From VFZS01 sp964353255 (lineage in GTDB: Bacteria > Acidobacteriota > Terriglobia > Bryobacterales > Bryobacteraceae), in assembly GCA_964353255.1 (NCBI GenBank), contig CAYGVJ010000033.1:1-41158 (forward strand): a stretch of DNA of 41,158 nt, in the 5' to 3' direction. Every line of letters starts with the position of its first letter. Within the stretch, counting starts at the first letter, position 1. Shown piece by piece: positions 17,111 to 23,903 of this stretch. Made by a program: the position numbers and the translations under genes. Below the pieces are notes generated by a model. It was not told the DNA's origin, searched no databases, and worked only from the letters and a program-made list of their open reading frames with translations.

Positions 17111-17476
17111 ATGGAAGGGAGGTGCGTCGCCTTGGCCCGACGACGACTACCCAGCAAGCCCCATGGCCAGCCCGGAACCTGGGACTACCGCGTGGTCCGC
17201 TTCAGGGGCAAAAGAGGCACGAAGGATAGAGGTTTCTACCGGGTCTGCGAAGTGTACTTCAACGACGAAGGCTTCATGGATCTACACTGCGACGCGGTCG
17301 CCGAAGGGGAGTCGCCCGCTGAGCTCCGGAAGGACGTTCGCTGGATCGTCGAGGCCCTCGGCAAGCCGGTGATTGAGGCTTCGGAAATCCAACCCTACAG
17401 GTTCCCCAAGGGCGAGCCCACTATGCCGCTTGCAGAGGTCGTGCGGAAACTGACGCGGCGCCGCAAGAAAGTCTGA
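17111..17476 (+). CDS. Small hypothetical protein (WDYRVVR family)
   Basis: About 121 residues from ATG 17111; a TTG at 17132 with GGGAGG nine bases upstream would give 114 residues and may be the true start (MARRRLPSKPHG). The core pattern is WDYRVVRF..., CEVYFNDEG..., ESPAELRKDVRWIVEALGKPVIE. From memory it resembles a widespread, uncharacterised short family with YRVV / HEVYYDEDG / LEELxxDLxxMLEALxKPVL, found near mobile and toxin-antitoxin loci. No function is known. The C-terminus is basic (RKLTRRRKKV). It is flanked by the direct repeat and lies in cassette A. Confidence 0.65.
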   Translation: MEGRCVALARRRLPSKPHGQPGTWDYRVVRFRGKRGTKDRGFYRVCEVYFNDEGFMDLHCDAVAEGESPAELRKDVRWIVEALGKPVIEASEIQPYRFPKGEPTMPLAEVVRKLTRRRKKV

Positions 17477-17502
17477 ATTGCGGGGGCTGGTCCCGGGTGG
17501 CT

Positions 17503-17526
17503 TGGTGCCGCTGACGGGAATCGAAC
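17503..17526 (-). other. tRNA 3'-end fragment including CCA (att-like remnant)
   Basis: Read on the minus strand: G at T-stem position 53, loop TTCGATT, the 3' T-stem strand CCCGT, a seven-base acceptor strand CAGCGGC, discriminator A and CCA. The 5' side does not pair with the T-stem and no D-arm, anticodon arm or 5' acceptor strand follows, so only the last 24 bases of a tRNA are present. Such fragments are typical attachment-site remnants left by tRNA-targeting integrases. Confidence 0.65.
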
Positions 17527-17533
17527 TGGGCCA

Positions 17534-17575
17534 GCCAGGAGCCCCAAACGGCAAACGCTGGGCGGGGCACGCGGG
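17534..17575 (+). repeat. Imperfect direct repeat, right copy
   Basis: Partner of 17041-17085. It shares the 10-base GCCAGGAGCC start and the end block (19 of 20 positions), with a short indel between. It lies eight bases beyond the tRNA fragment. Confidence 0.6.
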
Positions 17576-17606
17576 CCGCAGCACGGGAGGCGGACCAGAA
17601 TGGAGG

Positions 17607-18482
17607 GTGGCAGCCAGCGGAAACACGCCGTGGCTGCCGGACACATCGTTTAGAAACGAAGGAGCCCTGAGTAGACCACCTTCCGTACTCGTCAGCTCGA
17701 CTTGCTCGGACCTGTACGACTCTGGGGAGACCTGGGTGCTACGGTTCGAGACGGCGCAGGACATATGTGCCGCGCTTCGCGTCCAACTTGCCTACCTGTT
17801 TGCGGGTGCTCTGCAACTGAGGTTGCGGACCAGCGCCGTGGCTGGGTCTGCTCTGATCGCCTCACTCCGCGGGCGGGCCTTGCGGCTGGCGATCGAGCGA
17901 CCGCCCTACTGGGAATACCTCTTGTTTGCGGAAGCGCTGTCGGACGAGCATCAGAAGTATGGCGACCTGCGCCGCGACTGGGATTAGCGTGTGGCACTTG
18001 GCAGCCTGCGGACGCTCAAGGGCGCCCAGTTTTTCGAGTGGGTATCGAACAAATGCGATGCCGCACAGCGGATAGTGTCCACCATGACGACCCTGGTAGA
18101 GGGAGTGCTCCCAGAAGCCTTAGGTCCGCCTGGGACTCCTGGCGACCCAGAGAAGATTCTGTACGTCGCTAAGACGTTGGCGGCGGCCTATGCCAGCGCC
18201 ATTGAGTGGGGGCTTGAATTCCACCGGCGCGCGGTCCCCGAAGAACTGGACAGGGTGCGACTATTGGCAAGCGGGTTTTTCGCAAATGTGATACGCGAGG
18301 TGGAGGAGTTCACCAAAGAACTCCGACGGGCCATAAATGAGGCTGTTCACGTGGCGCAGCCTGGGGAGAAGAGGACCGTGGCGATGACTCTGACGCTCAC
18401 TGCGCCCGACGTGACAGATCTTGAAAAGGAGATCGCGCGGTTGAGACCTTTATATCGAGACGGAATTCTAGACTGGAATTGA
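17607..18482 (+). pseudogene. Hypothetical gene interrupted by an in-frame amber codon
   Basis: The open frame before TAG 17985-17987 and the frame starting GTG 17991 are in the same phase, separated only by TAG and one codon. Read through, the protein is continuous: YLLFAEALSDEHQKYGDLRRDWD, stop, then RVALGSLRTLKGAQFFEWV. The second part is helical (AKTLAAAYASAIEWGLEFHRRAVPEEL, then FFANVIREVEEFTKELRRAI) and ends TLTLTAPDVTDLEKEIARL. It resembles an unannotated bacterial family of about 300 residues in which the two parts are one chain (memory, unverified). The N-terminal start is unclear; an open frame exists from 17478, but there it overlaps the tRNA fragment. Alternatives are two coupled genes (GTG 17991) or amber readthrough. 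Confidence 0.55.
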
Positions 18483-18501
18483 CCTTCAGACCAAGCTACC
18501 G

Positions 18502-18613
18502 GCTCAAGGCCCTGGGGCAGGAGGAAGAGGCCCGCACCTGCTGGAGCAAGGCGCTGGAGGCCAAACCCGAGCTGGCCCGAGGCTACTTGGAGCCGGCCAG
18601 GAACTGAGGGCGG
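18502..18613 (+). repeat. TPR-gene 3'-end repeat, copy 2
   Basis: Has the same length as copy 1 and 93.8% identity. It encodes LKALGQEEEARTCWSKALEAKPELARGYLEPARN and a TGA at the same place, with only two amino-acid changes (Q to R, F to L), but has no upstream gene. Followed by paired hairpins also seen after copy 3. Confidence 0.9.
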
Positions 18614-18626
18614 CACTCCACGGTGG

Positions 18627-18663
18627 GGCGGGCTTTCAGCCCGCCGCCGGCTCTCCAGCCGGC
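18627..18663. repeat. Paired GC-rich hairpins after TPR-end copy 2
   Basis: Two adjacent perfect stem-loops: 18627-18645 (8-bp stem, loop TTC) and 18646-18663 (7-bp stem, loop CTCC). The surrounding stretch (18622-18668) resembles 19938-19986 after copy 3. There is no U-tract, so they look REP-like rather than like intrinsic terminators. Confidence 0.65.
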
Positions 18664-18670
18664 GTCTGCC

Positions 18671-18895
18671 TCAGTGCCCCGCTACTGCTGGAGCCAAGTG
18701 CCGGAGCTCTACCTCCGGCCGCCCGGGGTCTCGGAACAGCCGGCTGGCGCCGAGCACTTCGATTCCGATCAGGGTCTCGCCGTCCGCGAAGTCCAGGGCG
18801 ATGTCCTCCGTCAGGCGGACCACGCGGCACTGGTGCTCCCCGCTCACGAGCTGGATGTAGAGGGCATCCACCTCTTTGTCGTAGGTTATCTGCAT
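18671..18895 (-). CDS. DUF2283 domain protein
   Basis: 74 residues, nearly all DUF2283: MQITYDKEVDALYIQLVSG at the start, then ALDFADGETLIGIEVLGAS. Members are small, of unknown function, and are often found beside DUF4258-type partners in toxin-antitoxin-like pairs; no such partner is seen here. The C-terminal 20 residues (EVELRHLAPAVAGH) are less typical. No clear Shine-Dalgarno. It lies downstream of the HEPN-like gene on the same strand, in cassette B. Confidence 0.8.
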   Translation of the reverse strand: MQITYDKEVDALYIQLVSGEHQCRVVRLTEDIALDFADGETLIGIEVLGASRLFRDPGRPEVELRHLAPAVAGH

Positions 18896-18948
18896 GGCGC
18901 TGCCCCGCTGCCCATTATCTCAACACTCAAGTCCGTGATCGACACCCC

Positions 18949-19754
18949 TCAGATCCGGTTCGTTCCAAGCCACTCCATCAAGCCGCGCACAGTTCCACAG
19001 TAGACCGGGAAAAGCAGCAGGAGAGCGTTTGTCTCATGGCGTTCAAGCTTACACCCTGTGGATGTCCGGCATCGTTGCGGGTGCGACGGATCAGATCGTA
19101 GATCCCGCCCAGATGCTGATCGAGAACATCGGTCAGCGTCGCAGGCAAAGGGCGGGCTGGGGACCTGAGGCGGGCCAGAAGTTCCCAATGCTGCTTCTTG
19201 ATCGGCTTCCCCTTGGTCGCCTGTTCGAACTTAGCCTGCTTCTGCGGTGTGTCAAGAGACTGGTGAACCGACTCGACTAACCGAAGAAGCGTCTGTTCGG
19301 CCGCCACCCCGATCATCACGGCAGTCGCCAGATGGTTCCCAGCCCGGAAGGTCTGTAAAGCCTCTCCCAGATACAGCAGCGTCAAGCCATCAATGGAGGG
19401 GCAAAGCTGTTTCAGCCGAGCCAGGTAGTCGTCCGGGTCGTGCGCCAGAACATCTCCGGCGGCCACGCACTTCTTTCCGTACTCGGTCAGCCGGAGGAAT
19501 GGGAGGTTGGGACTCTGCCAGCCCGTTCCCGGTGCCAGCACGCCCTCCAGGATCAAGCCCCAGACGACTTCCGATATCTGGTCCTTTAGTTGCCGTTCAG
19601 CATTGTGCTGAGGCCGCCGGTCCAAGAAGCCAAGTCTGACGGCTTCGGCGATGACACCATTCGCGATCGTAGCGAGCTGAAGTCCACTGCACGAGGGCGA
19701 GAGATCGAGCTTCAGAATCAGGGACCTGATTATCGATGACTCAATATGTGTCAT
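18949..19754 (-). pseudogene. HEPN-like protein gene with C-terminal frameshift
   Basis: Starting at ATG 19754 (GTG 19763 is possible), the frame encodes an N-terminal helical/winged part (LATIANGVIAEAVRLGFLD, then VVWGLILEGVLAPGTGWQ, LPFLRLTEYGKK). A C-terminal HEPN-like helical domain follows (GNHLATAVMIGVAAEQTLLRLVES) with the Rx4H motif RNDAGH. Right after this the frame degrades and stops at 18978. The next frame continues with a convincing family-like end: LERHETNALLLLFPVYCGT, then VRGLMEWLGTNRI, to a TGA at 18949. One missing base near 19052-19058 explains this. The catalytic motif lies before the frameshift. HEPN domains are commonly RNases in defence and toxin systems; a non-toxic helical role is equally possible. 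Confidence 0.65.
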
Positions 19755-19830
19755 GGTTCCCACCCGCGACGGTCAGGTCTTCACTATGGGGCGCTGTTCA
19801 ACGCCTCCGCAACCCTCACCGGCCCCCGCC

Positions 19831-19929
19831 GCTCTGGGCCAGGAGGAAGAGGCCCGCACCTGCTGGAGCAAGGCGCTGGAGGCCAAGCCCGAGCTGGCCC
19901 AAGGCTACTTCGAGCCGGCGCGGAACTGA
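19831..19929 (+). repeat. TPR-gene 3'-end repeat, copy 3
   Basis: 99 bases encoding ALGQEEEARTCWSKALEAK and the rest of the TPR C-terminus to its TGA (19927-19929). It differs from copy 1 at four third-codon positions only (GCC/GCT, GGG/GGC, GCG/GCC, CAG/CAA), so the peptide is identical. It has no upstream gene. Confidence 0.9.
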
Positions 19930-19942
19930 GTAAGGAGGGTGG

Positions 19943-19980
19943 GGCGGGCCTCCGGGCCTGCCGCCGGCTTTCCGGCCGGC
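19943..19980. repeat. Paired GC-rich hairpins after TPR-end copy 3
   Basis: Two stem-loops, 19943-19962 (8-bp stem with one G-T pair) and 19963-19980 (6-bp stem), homologous to those after copy 2. They lie between the repeat and the convergent glycosyltransferase gene. Confidence 0.6.
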
Positions 19981-19997
19981 GTCCGCACCGCAGGAAC

Positions 19998-21236
19998 TCA
20001 GCCTCGGGGCGCGATTGATGCGAGCACCTGCCGGTAGAGGGCGCAGGTCTGCTCGGCCACCGTGGTCCAGTTGTTCCGCTGGCTGAGCCGGGCGCGCGCC
20101 GTCATCCCCATCTGGCGCAGTCTGTCGCGATCTCCGAGTGCCCGGCACACGGCGTCGGCCAAAGCCTCCGCGGACGCCGGAGGAACCAGGAAGCCCGTGC
20201 CAGGCTCCTCGACGAACTCCGGCAGCGCACCCACGGCGGTCGCCACCACCGGCCTGGCGAAGCTCTGGGCCTGGGCGACTACGGCGCTGGCAGAGGCGCG
20301 GGTGTAAGGGACTACAACCAAATCCGCCGCCTGGAAGAATAGCGGCGCATCGGCCTGGGGAACGAATCCCAGCCGCAAGTCCACCGCCCCCCGGATGCGG
20401 AGCCGATCGATCAGCCTCTGGACCGGCCTCAGGTTCATCAGCGGTTCTCCGGCGACGAGCAGCGTGGTGTTGGGGAAGCTCTCCAGAATCGCCGGTAGCG
20501 CCTCCAGCAGGAAGTGCAGGCCCTTATGCCGCTTGATCATGCCGAAACAGAGCAGAACGTTATCGGATGGCTTCAACCTCAGAGTTTGGCGCGCCCGTGC
20601 CTGGTCTCCTTCCGACGGCACCGGGCGGATCTCGCTGCCCAGCGGCACAACGTGAATACGGCTGTGCGCGCCTTCGAACTGCCGGCTGAGGGCGCCGGCC
20701 AGAGTGGGGGTGTGGACGATGATGGCGTGGGCCAGGTCCAGCAGGCTTCTCAACTGGCGCCGCTGAATTGCCCAGGCGGACTGAGCCGGCACCTCGTGAA
20801 CGGTGTATACGATCCCCCAGCCGCGCGCCCGGAGCGAGCGGATAGCCAGCCCGTCAACGACAGGCAGCAGCGCCCACTGGAGATGGAAGACCGCTGGGCG
20901 GCCGCTCTGGAAGCGGCACAACGCTTTCCATGTACGCCACACTCCGGCTGGGTAACTGAGTGCCTTGACCGCTTGCCGCAGCCGCATATGCCGGCGCAGG
21001 AATCCTAGTCGCGGATGCCCTAGGCACCGGGAGAAACGGTAATCGACACCGTAGTTGCCGCTCCGCGCGCAAGGTTCGAATAGCGGCGGCGACGTAGCCA
21101 GGCTGACTTCCACCCCCAGGCGGGACAGCGCCGAGCAGAGGCCATCCACATAGTAGGGAGTGAAGTTCCCAGGGTCAAACATCGTCACTCTCAAGCCGCG
21201 ATCTACAAAACCTGGCGCGCAAGGGGGCAAGCTCAT
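19998..21236 (-). CDS. GT4-family glycosyltransferase
   Basis: 412 residues with the two-Rossmann GT-B fold. The N-terminal half has VTMFDPGNFTPYYVDGLCSAL and VFHLQWALLPVVDGLA. The C-terminal half has LLCFGMIKRHKGLHFLLEAL, DLRLGFVPQADAPLFFQAAD and RPVVATAVGALPEFV. The usual EX7E of GT4 enzymes is altered (PYTRASASAVVAQAQ), a variant seen in some subfamilies, so the donor sugar cannot be guessed. ATG 21236 overlaps by four bases the stop of the upstream GT4 gene, so the pair is co-transcribed, probably for surface polysaccharide. Confidence 0.92.
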   Translation of the reverse strand: MSLPPCAPGFVDRGLRVTMFDPGNFTPYYVDGLCSALSRLGVEVSLATSPPLFEPCARSGNYGVDYRFSRCLGHPRLGFLRRHMRLRQAVKALSYPAGVWRTWKALCRFQSGRPAVFHLQWALLPVVDGLAIRSLRARGWGIVYTVHEVPAQSAWAIQRRQLRSLLDLAHAIIVHTPTLAGALSRQFEGAHSRIHVVPLGSEIRPVPSEGDQARARQTLRLKPSDNVLLCFGMIKRHKGLHFLLEALPAILESFPNTTLLVAGEPLMNLRPVQRLIDRLRIRGAVDLRLGFVPQADAPLFFQAADLVVVPYTRASASAVVAQAQSFARPVVATAVGALPEFVEEPGTGFLVPPASAEALADAVCRALGDRDRLRQMGMTARARLSQRNNWTTVAEQTCALYRQVLASIAPRG

Positions 21237-22357
21237 ATCCGGCGGGCCATGACTTCCCGATACAGTTCTGCCAGAGCGGCAGTGGGAGATTCATTCTCGC
21301 GCCAGGCCAGCAGGCGCCGCCTCCCCGCCGCGGCCATCCTGGCGCTCAAGCCGCGATCCTCCAGCAGTCGCAGGATGGCAGCCGCCAGCGCCTGCGGGTC
21401 GTTGGGCGGGACCAGGATCCCGGTTTCGCCGTCTCGCAGTAGCTCAGGAATTCCGCCCACCGCCGTGGCGACCACCGGTTTACCCATGGCGAACCCTTCA
21501 CACAGCACCCGCGGGCCTGCTTCGTATGACGAGGAGATCACAAGCACTTCACTCGCTTTCAGCACACTCCCGATATCCGTTCTGTACCCCAGAAAGGAAA
21601 CCGCCGGCCCGAGTTCGAGCCGTCTTGCCAGCGCTTCGAGCTTCGGGCGCAACTCTCCTTCGCCCACGATCCAGAATCGGGCATCGCGTTTGTGGTCCAG
21701 CACCCGGCGCGCACTCTCCAGAAACAGCCGATGGTTCTTGACTGCTTCGAGCCGGCCGATGATCGAAATGACCGGCCCGCCGCTCGTCTCGGGCGGAGCA
21801 GGGGAGGAAGACTCTTCGTCCAGCGAGGGCCACTCACCAACTTCGTGATGCCGGATCACCCGTGTTCTGGCCAACAGTTTTGGTCGGTTGCCCAGCCTGC
21901 GGAGGGCGGCCTCGGAAGACACCGTGAGCCCGTCGAATCGGCCCAGAATCAGGCGGTCCAGGCCCTGGAAGGCTCTCATCTGAAGGGAGGGCTCGGTATG
22001 GCGGACGGTCGCCACCAGGGCGGGTCCTTCCGCACCCATCAGGGTCGCGGCGGCCACGCCCAAAAGGTCAGTCTTGTACTCGTGCGTGTGCAGAATCGAG
22101 AACCGCTCCCGGCGAAGTTTACGGCACAGCCAGTTGACCACCGAGGGCAGCGAATGCAGATGGCCGTCCAACTGATGAGCTGGGATGCCTTGGGCGCGGG
22201 CGGCAGCCAGCAGCGGGTGCTCGCCGCGACCGGCGGGAGGCTTCCGGTACAGGACCGCGATCTCGCAGGGAAACCCGTGTTTCGGCAGTTCGCGGCAGAG
22301 ATCGAGGATGGCCCTCTCCGGCCCCCAGATCTGGCTGCTCTGGCGGAAGTGCAGCAC
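21233..22357 (-). CDS. GT4-family glycosyltransferase
   Basis: 374 residues, GT-B fold. The N-terminus (MLHFRQSSQIWGPERAILDL) matches the acceptor-side start of GT4 enzymes; the C-terminal half has ISIIGRLEAVKNHRLFLESA, VSFLGYRTDIGSVLKASEVL and the canonical EX7E in YEAGPRVLCEGFAMGKP, followed by VVATAVGGIPELL. It is the first gene of a two-gene unit with the preceding entry. Its promoter must lie in the 186-base gap shared with the divergent methyltransferase, where a MITE is now inserted. Confidence 0.94.
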   Translation of the reverse strand: MLHFRQSSQIWGPERAILDLCRELPKHGFPCEIAVLYRKPPAGRGEHPLLAAARAQGIPAHQLDGHLHSLPSVVNWLCRKLRRERFSILHTHEYKTDLLGVAAATLMGAEGPALVATVRHTEPSLQMRAFQGLDRLILGRFDGLTVSSEAALRRLGNRPKLLARTRVIRHHEVGEWPSLDEESSSPAPPETSGGPVISIIGRLEAVKNHRLFLESARRVLDHKRDARFWIVGEGELRPKLEALARRLELGPAVSFLGYRTDIGSVLKASEVLVISSSYEAGPRVLCEGFAMGKPVVATAVGGIPELLRDGETGILVPPNDPQALAAAILRLLEDRGLSARMAAAGRRRLLAWRENESPTAALAELYREVMARRI

Positions 22358-22430
22358 CTTGCCAGCACAAGGCTGTACCGCTGCCGCTTGGGCCGTATTA
22401 GCCTCCCTGCCTTGCCCATACTATTATGAG

Positions 22431-22541
22431 CTAGTGTCCTGTCCCGCAAGTTCCTTGACAATAGCAGCCTGCGTGGCCGACAGGCTGAAGGCCGGTCCCA
22501 CGATTTCCCATTGCAAAGCTGTTCGCGGGACAGGACACTAG
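22431..22541. mobile_element. 111-bp MITE with perfect 17-bp terminal inverted repeats
   Basis: The left end CTAGTGTCCTGTCCCGC (22431-22447) is the exact reverse complement of the right end (22525-22541). If the outer CTAG is read as C-TA-G, the element is flanked by TA on both sides, as expected for an IS630/Tc1-mariner type target duplication. The 77 internal bases have no gene. It sits between a GT4 gene and the methyltransferase and ends two bases before GTG 22544. Confidence 0.8.
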
Positions 22542-22543
22542 TC

Positions 22544-23110
22544 GTGCACCTGACCCGGTATACGATGTACCGCAAGATTGGCCAGGCCATTGGCGGCCGC
22601 CTCCAAGGACAGATTCTGGGCGTCAGCGGAATCAAGCACTTCTACCAGTGGATTGACCGCGCCAGCTCGGTGCTGGTGGAAGTCGAGTATCCCGAGGTGG
22701 ACATGCAGGAGCTCCCTTTTCCCGACGGGCGGTTTGATGTGGTGATCAGCGATCACGTGATCGCCCATCTGCCAGACCCGCGGCGGGCCATCCGCGAGGC
22801 CTTCAGGGTCCTGAAGACAGGGGGCCTAAGCATTCACACCACCTGCTCCTGGAACCCCGAGTTTCGCTGTCCGGAAGACTACTTCAGGTTCTCGCCGGCG
22901 GCTCTCCGGGTCATGTGCCCGCCGGGGTGCGAAGTGCTCGAGTGCGGCAGTTGGGGCAACCGTCTGGCCATGGGGTTGCTGCTGCTGTGGGACTCAAAGT
23001 TCCGCTTCTTGCAGATTCCGGAGCGGCGAGGTTTGCGCCGCTGGTTGGCCACCTGGAACGAACCACGCTACCCCATTCACTCCTGGATTGTGGCTAAGAA
23101 GGCCGCCTGA
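22544..23110 (+). CDS. Class I SAM-dependent methyltransferase
   Basis: 188 residues from GTG 22544 (ATG 22565 is an alternative). Methyltransf_11-type: a glycine-rich strand GRLQGQILGVSGIKHF, acidic VEYPEVDMQELPFPDGRFDVVISDHV (motif II, post I), then HLPDPRRAIREAFRVLKTGG. The C-terminus (FRFSPAALRVM, then CGSWGNRLAMGLLLL) matches a subfamily found near polysaccharide glycosyltransferases. It diverges from the GT4 pair and probably modifies the same glycan (inference). The MITE ends just before the start codon, so the original promoter or the first codons may have been displaced. Confidence 0.88.
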   Translation: MHLTRYTMYRKIGQAIGGRLQGQILGVSGIKHFYQWIDRASSVLVEVEYPEVDMQELPFPDGRFDVVISDHVIAHLPDPRRAIREAFRVLKTGGLSIHTTCSWNPEFRCPEDYFRFSPAALRVMCPPGCEVLECGSWGNRLAMGLLLLWDSKFRFLQIPERRGLRRWLATWNEPRYPIHSWIVAKKAA

Positions 23111-23140
23111 CCAGACCCCCAATCTGACTTATGCCGCTCC

Positions 23141-23878
23141 TCAGCTCCCCCAGGCCAGCCGTTCCGCCAGCACCCCGGGGAGTCCCGCGCGCAGGATCTT
23201 GGCCTGCGCTATCTCGACCGGGTAGGCTACGCGCCGGTACTCCAGCCGGCGCTCCCCGGCCGCGCAGATCATGTAGGCCGCCCGCGCATCCCCATCCCGC
23301 GGCTGCCCTACTGAGCCCGGATTGATCAGGTAGGCCCCTTCATTCAGCTCGAAAGCCTGCCGCGGCGCCTCCGCCTCCGGCTTCTCGATCCACTCGACCG
23401 TGCCCCGGTTGATGTGGTAGCTCCCCTGTACGTGCGTGTGCCCGAAGAAGCAGACGCTCTTCTCCAGGTAGCCGGCCAGCTCGGCCGCGGCCAGAGCGGA
23501 CATCAGGTAGTCGTCTTCATCCAGCGGAGTACCGTGGACAAGCTCCAGATCGCCGACCAGCAGGGGGCCCTTGGGCAGGCTGCGCAGGTAGGAGTGGTTC
23601 TCCGCAGTCAGGTTCTGTTCGGTCCACAGCGCCGCGGATCGGGCCACCGGGTTGAACCATTCCAGGTCTTCCAGTCCCACCGCGGCCTTGTCGTGGTTGC
23701 CACGCACCACCACCCGCACGTTGCGCCGCGTCCACTCGACCACGCGGTTGGGGTCCGCTCCGTAACCCACCAGGTCCCCGCAGCAGAGGATCTCGTCGTA
23801 AGCGCCGCGGGCGTCCTCCAGCACCGCCTCCAGCGCCTCCCAGTTCGAGTGGATGTCACTCAGGATCAGGTAGCGCAC
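23141..23878 (-). CDS. Calcineurin-type metallophosphoesterase
   Basis: 245 residues with all five metal-site motifs in order: SDIHSN (Asp8, His10), CCGDLVGYG, RGNHDKA, ELVHGTPLD and FFGHTHVQ. The C-terminus has INPGSVGQPRDGD, typical of YfcE/MJ0936-like phosphodiesterases. The substrate is unknown (cyclic nucleotide or nucleotide phosphodiester in relatives). Convergent with the methyltransferase and 25 bases downstream of the next minus-strand gene; a shared transcript is likely. Confidence 0.93.
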   Translation of the reverse strand: MRYLILSDIHSNWEALEAVLEDARGAYDEILCCGDLVGYGADPNRVVEWTRRNVRVVVRGNHDKAAVGLEDLEWFNPVARSAALWTEQNLTAENHSYLRSLPKGPLLVGDLELVHGTPLDEDDYLMSALAAAELAGYLEKSVCFFGHTHVQGSYHINRGTVEWIEKPEAEAPRQAFELNEGAYLINPGSVGQPRDGDARAAYMICAAGERRLEYRRVAYPVEIAQAKILRAGLPGVLAERLAWGS

Positions 23879-23903
23879 AAGAAAGTTGTTGCGAGACAGG
23901 AGA

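Larger units (their letters stand above)
17024..18501 (+). mobile_element. Putative inserted cassette A
   Basis: A block of about 1.48 kb between TPR-end copies 1 and 2. It holds a small unknown gene, a tRNA 3'-end fragment, an imperfect 42-45-base direct repeat and an amber-interrupted gene. It encodes no recombinase or transposase. Its boundaries are defined only by the flanking repeats; that it is mobile is an inference. Confidence 0.45.
18614..19830 (+). mobile_element. Putative inserted cassette B
   Basis: A 1.2-kb block between TPR-end copies 2 and 3. It starts with two hairpins and carries, on the minus strand, a DUF2283 gene and a frameshifted HEPN-like gene. No recombinase is present. 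Mobility is inferred from the flanking gene-end copies alone. Confidence 0.4.

Noticed and set aside
17503..17600. Complete tRNA gene on the minus strand
   Set aside because: Only the 3' T-arm strand, acceptor strand and CCA are present; the T-stem does not pair on its 5' side and no D-arm, anticodon arm or 5' acceptor strand is found.
17478..17606. N-terminal part of the open frame upstream of the amber-interrupted gene
   Set aside because: It runs through the tRNA fragment and the direct repeat, has Gly/Pro-rich random composition and no ribosome site.
18627..18663. Intrinsic terminator
   Set aside because: The stems are strong but no run of T follows, and the same paired hairpins recur after copy 3, so a repeat family is the better reading.
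19736..19933. Plus-strand ORF ending in TPR-end copy 3
   Set aside because: It reads the repeat in a different frame from the TPR protein, so it is not a TPR remnant fusion.
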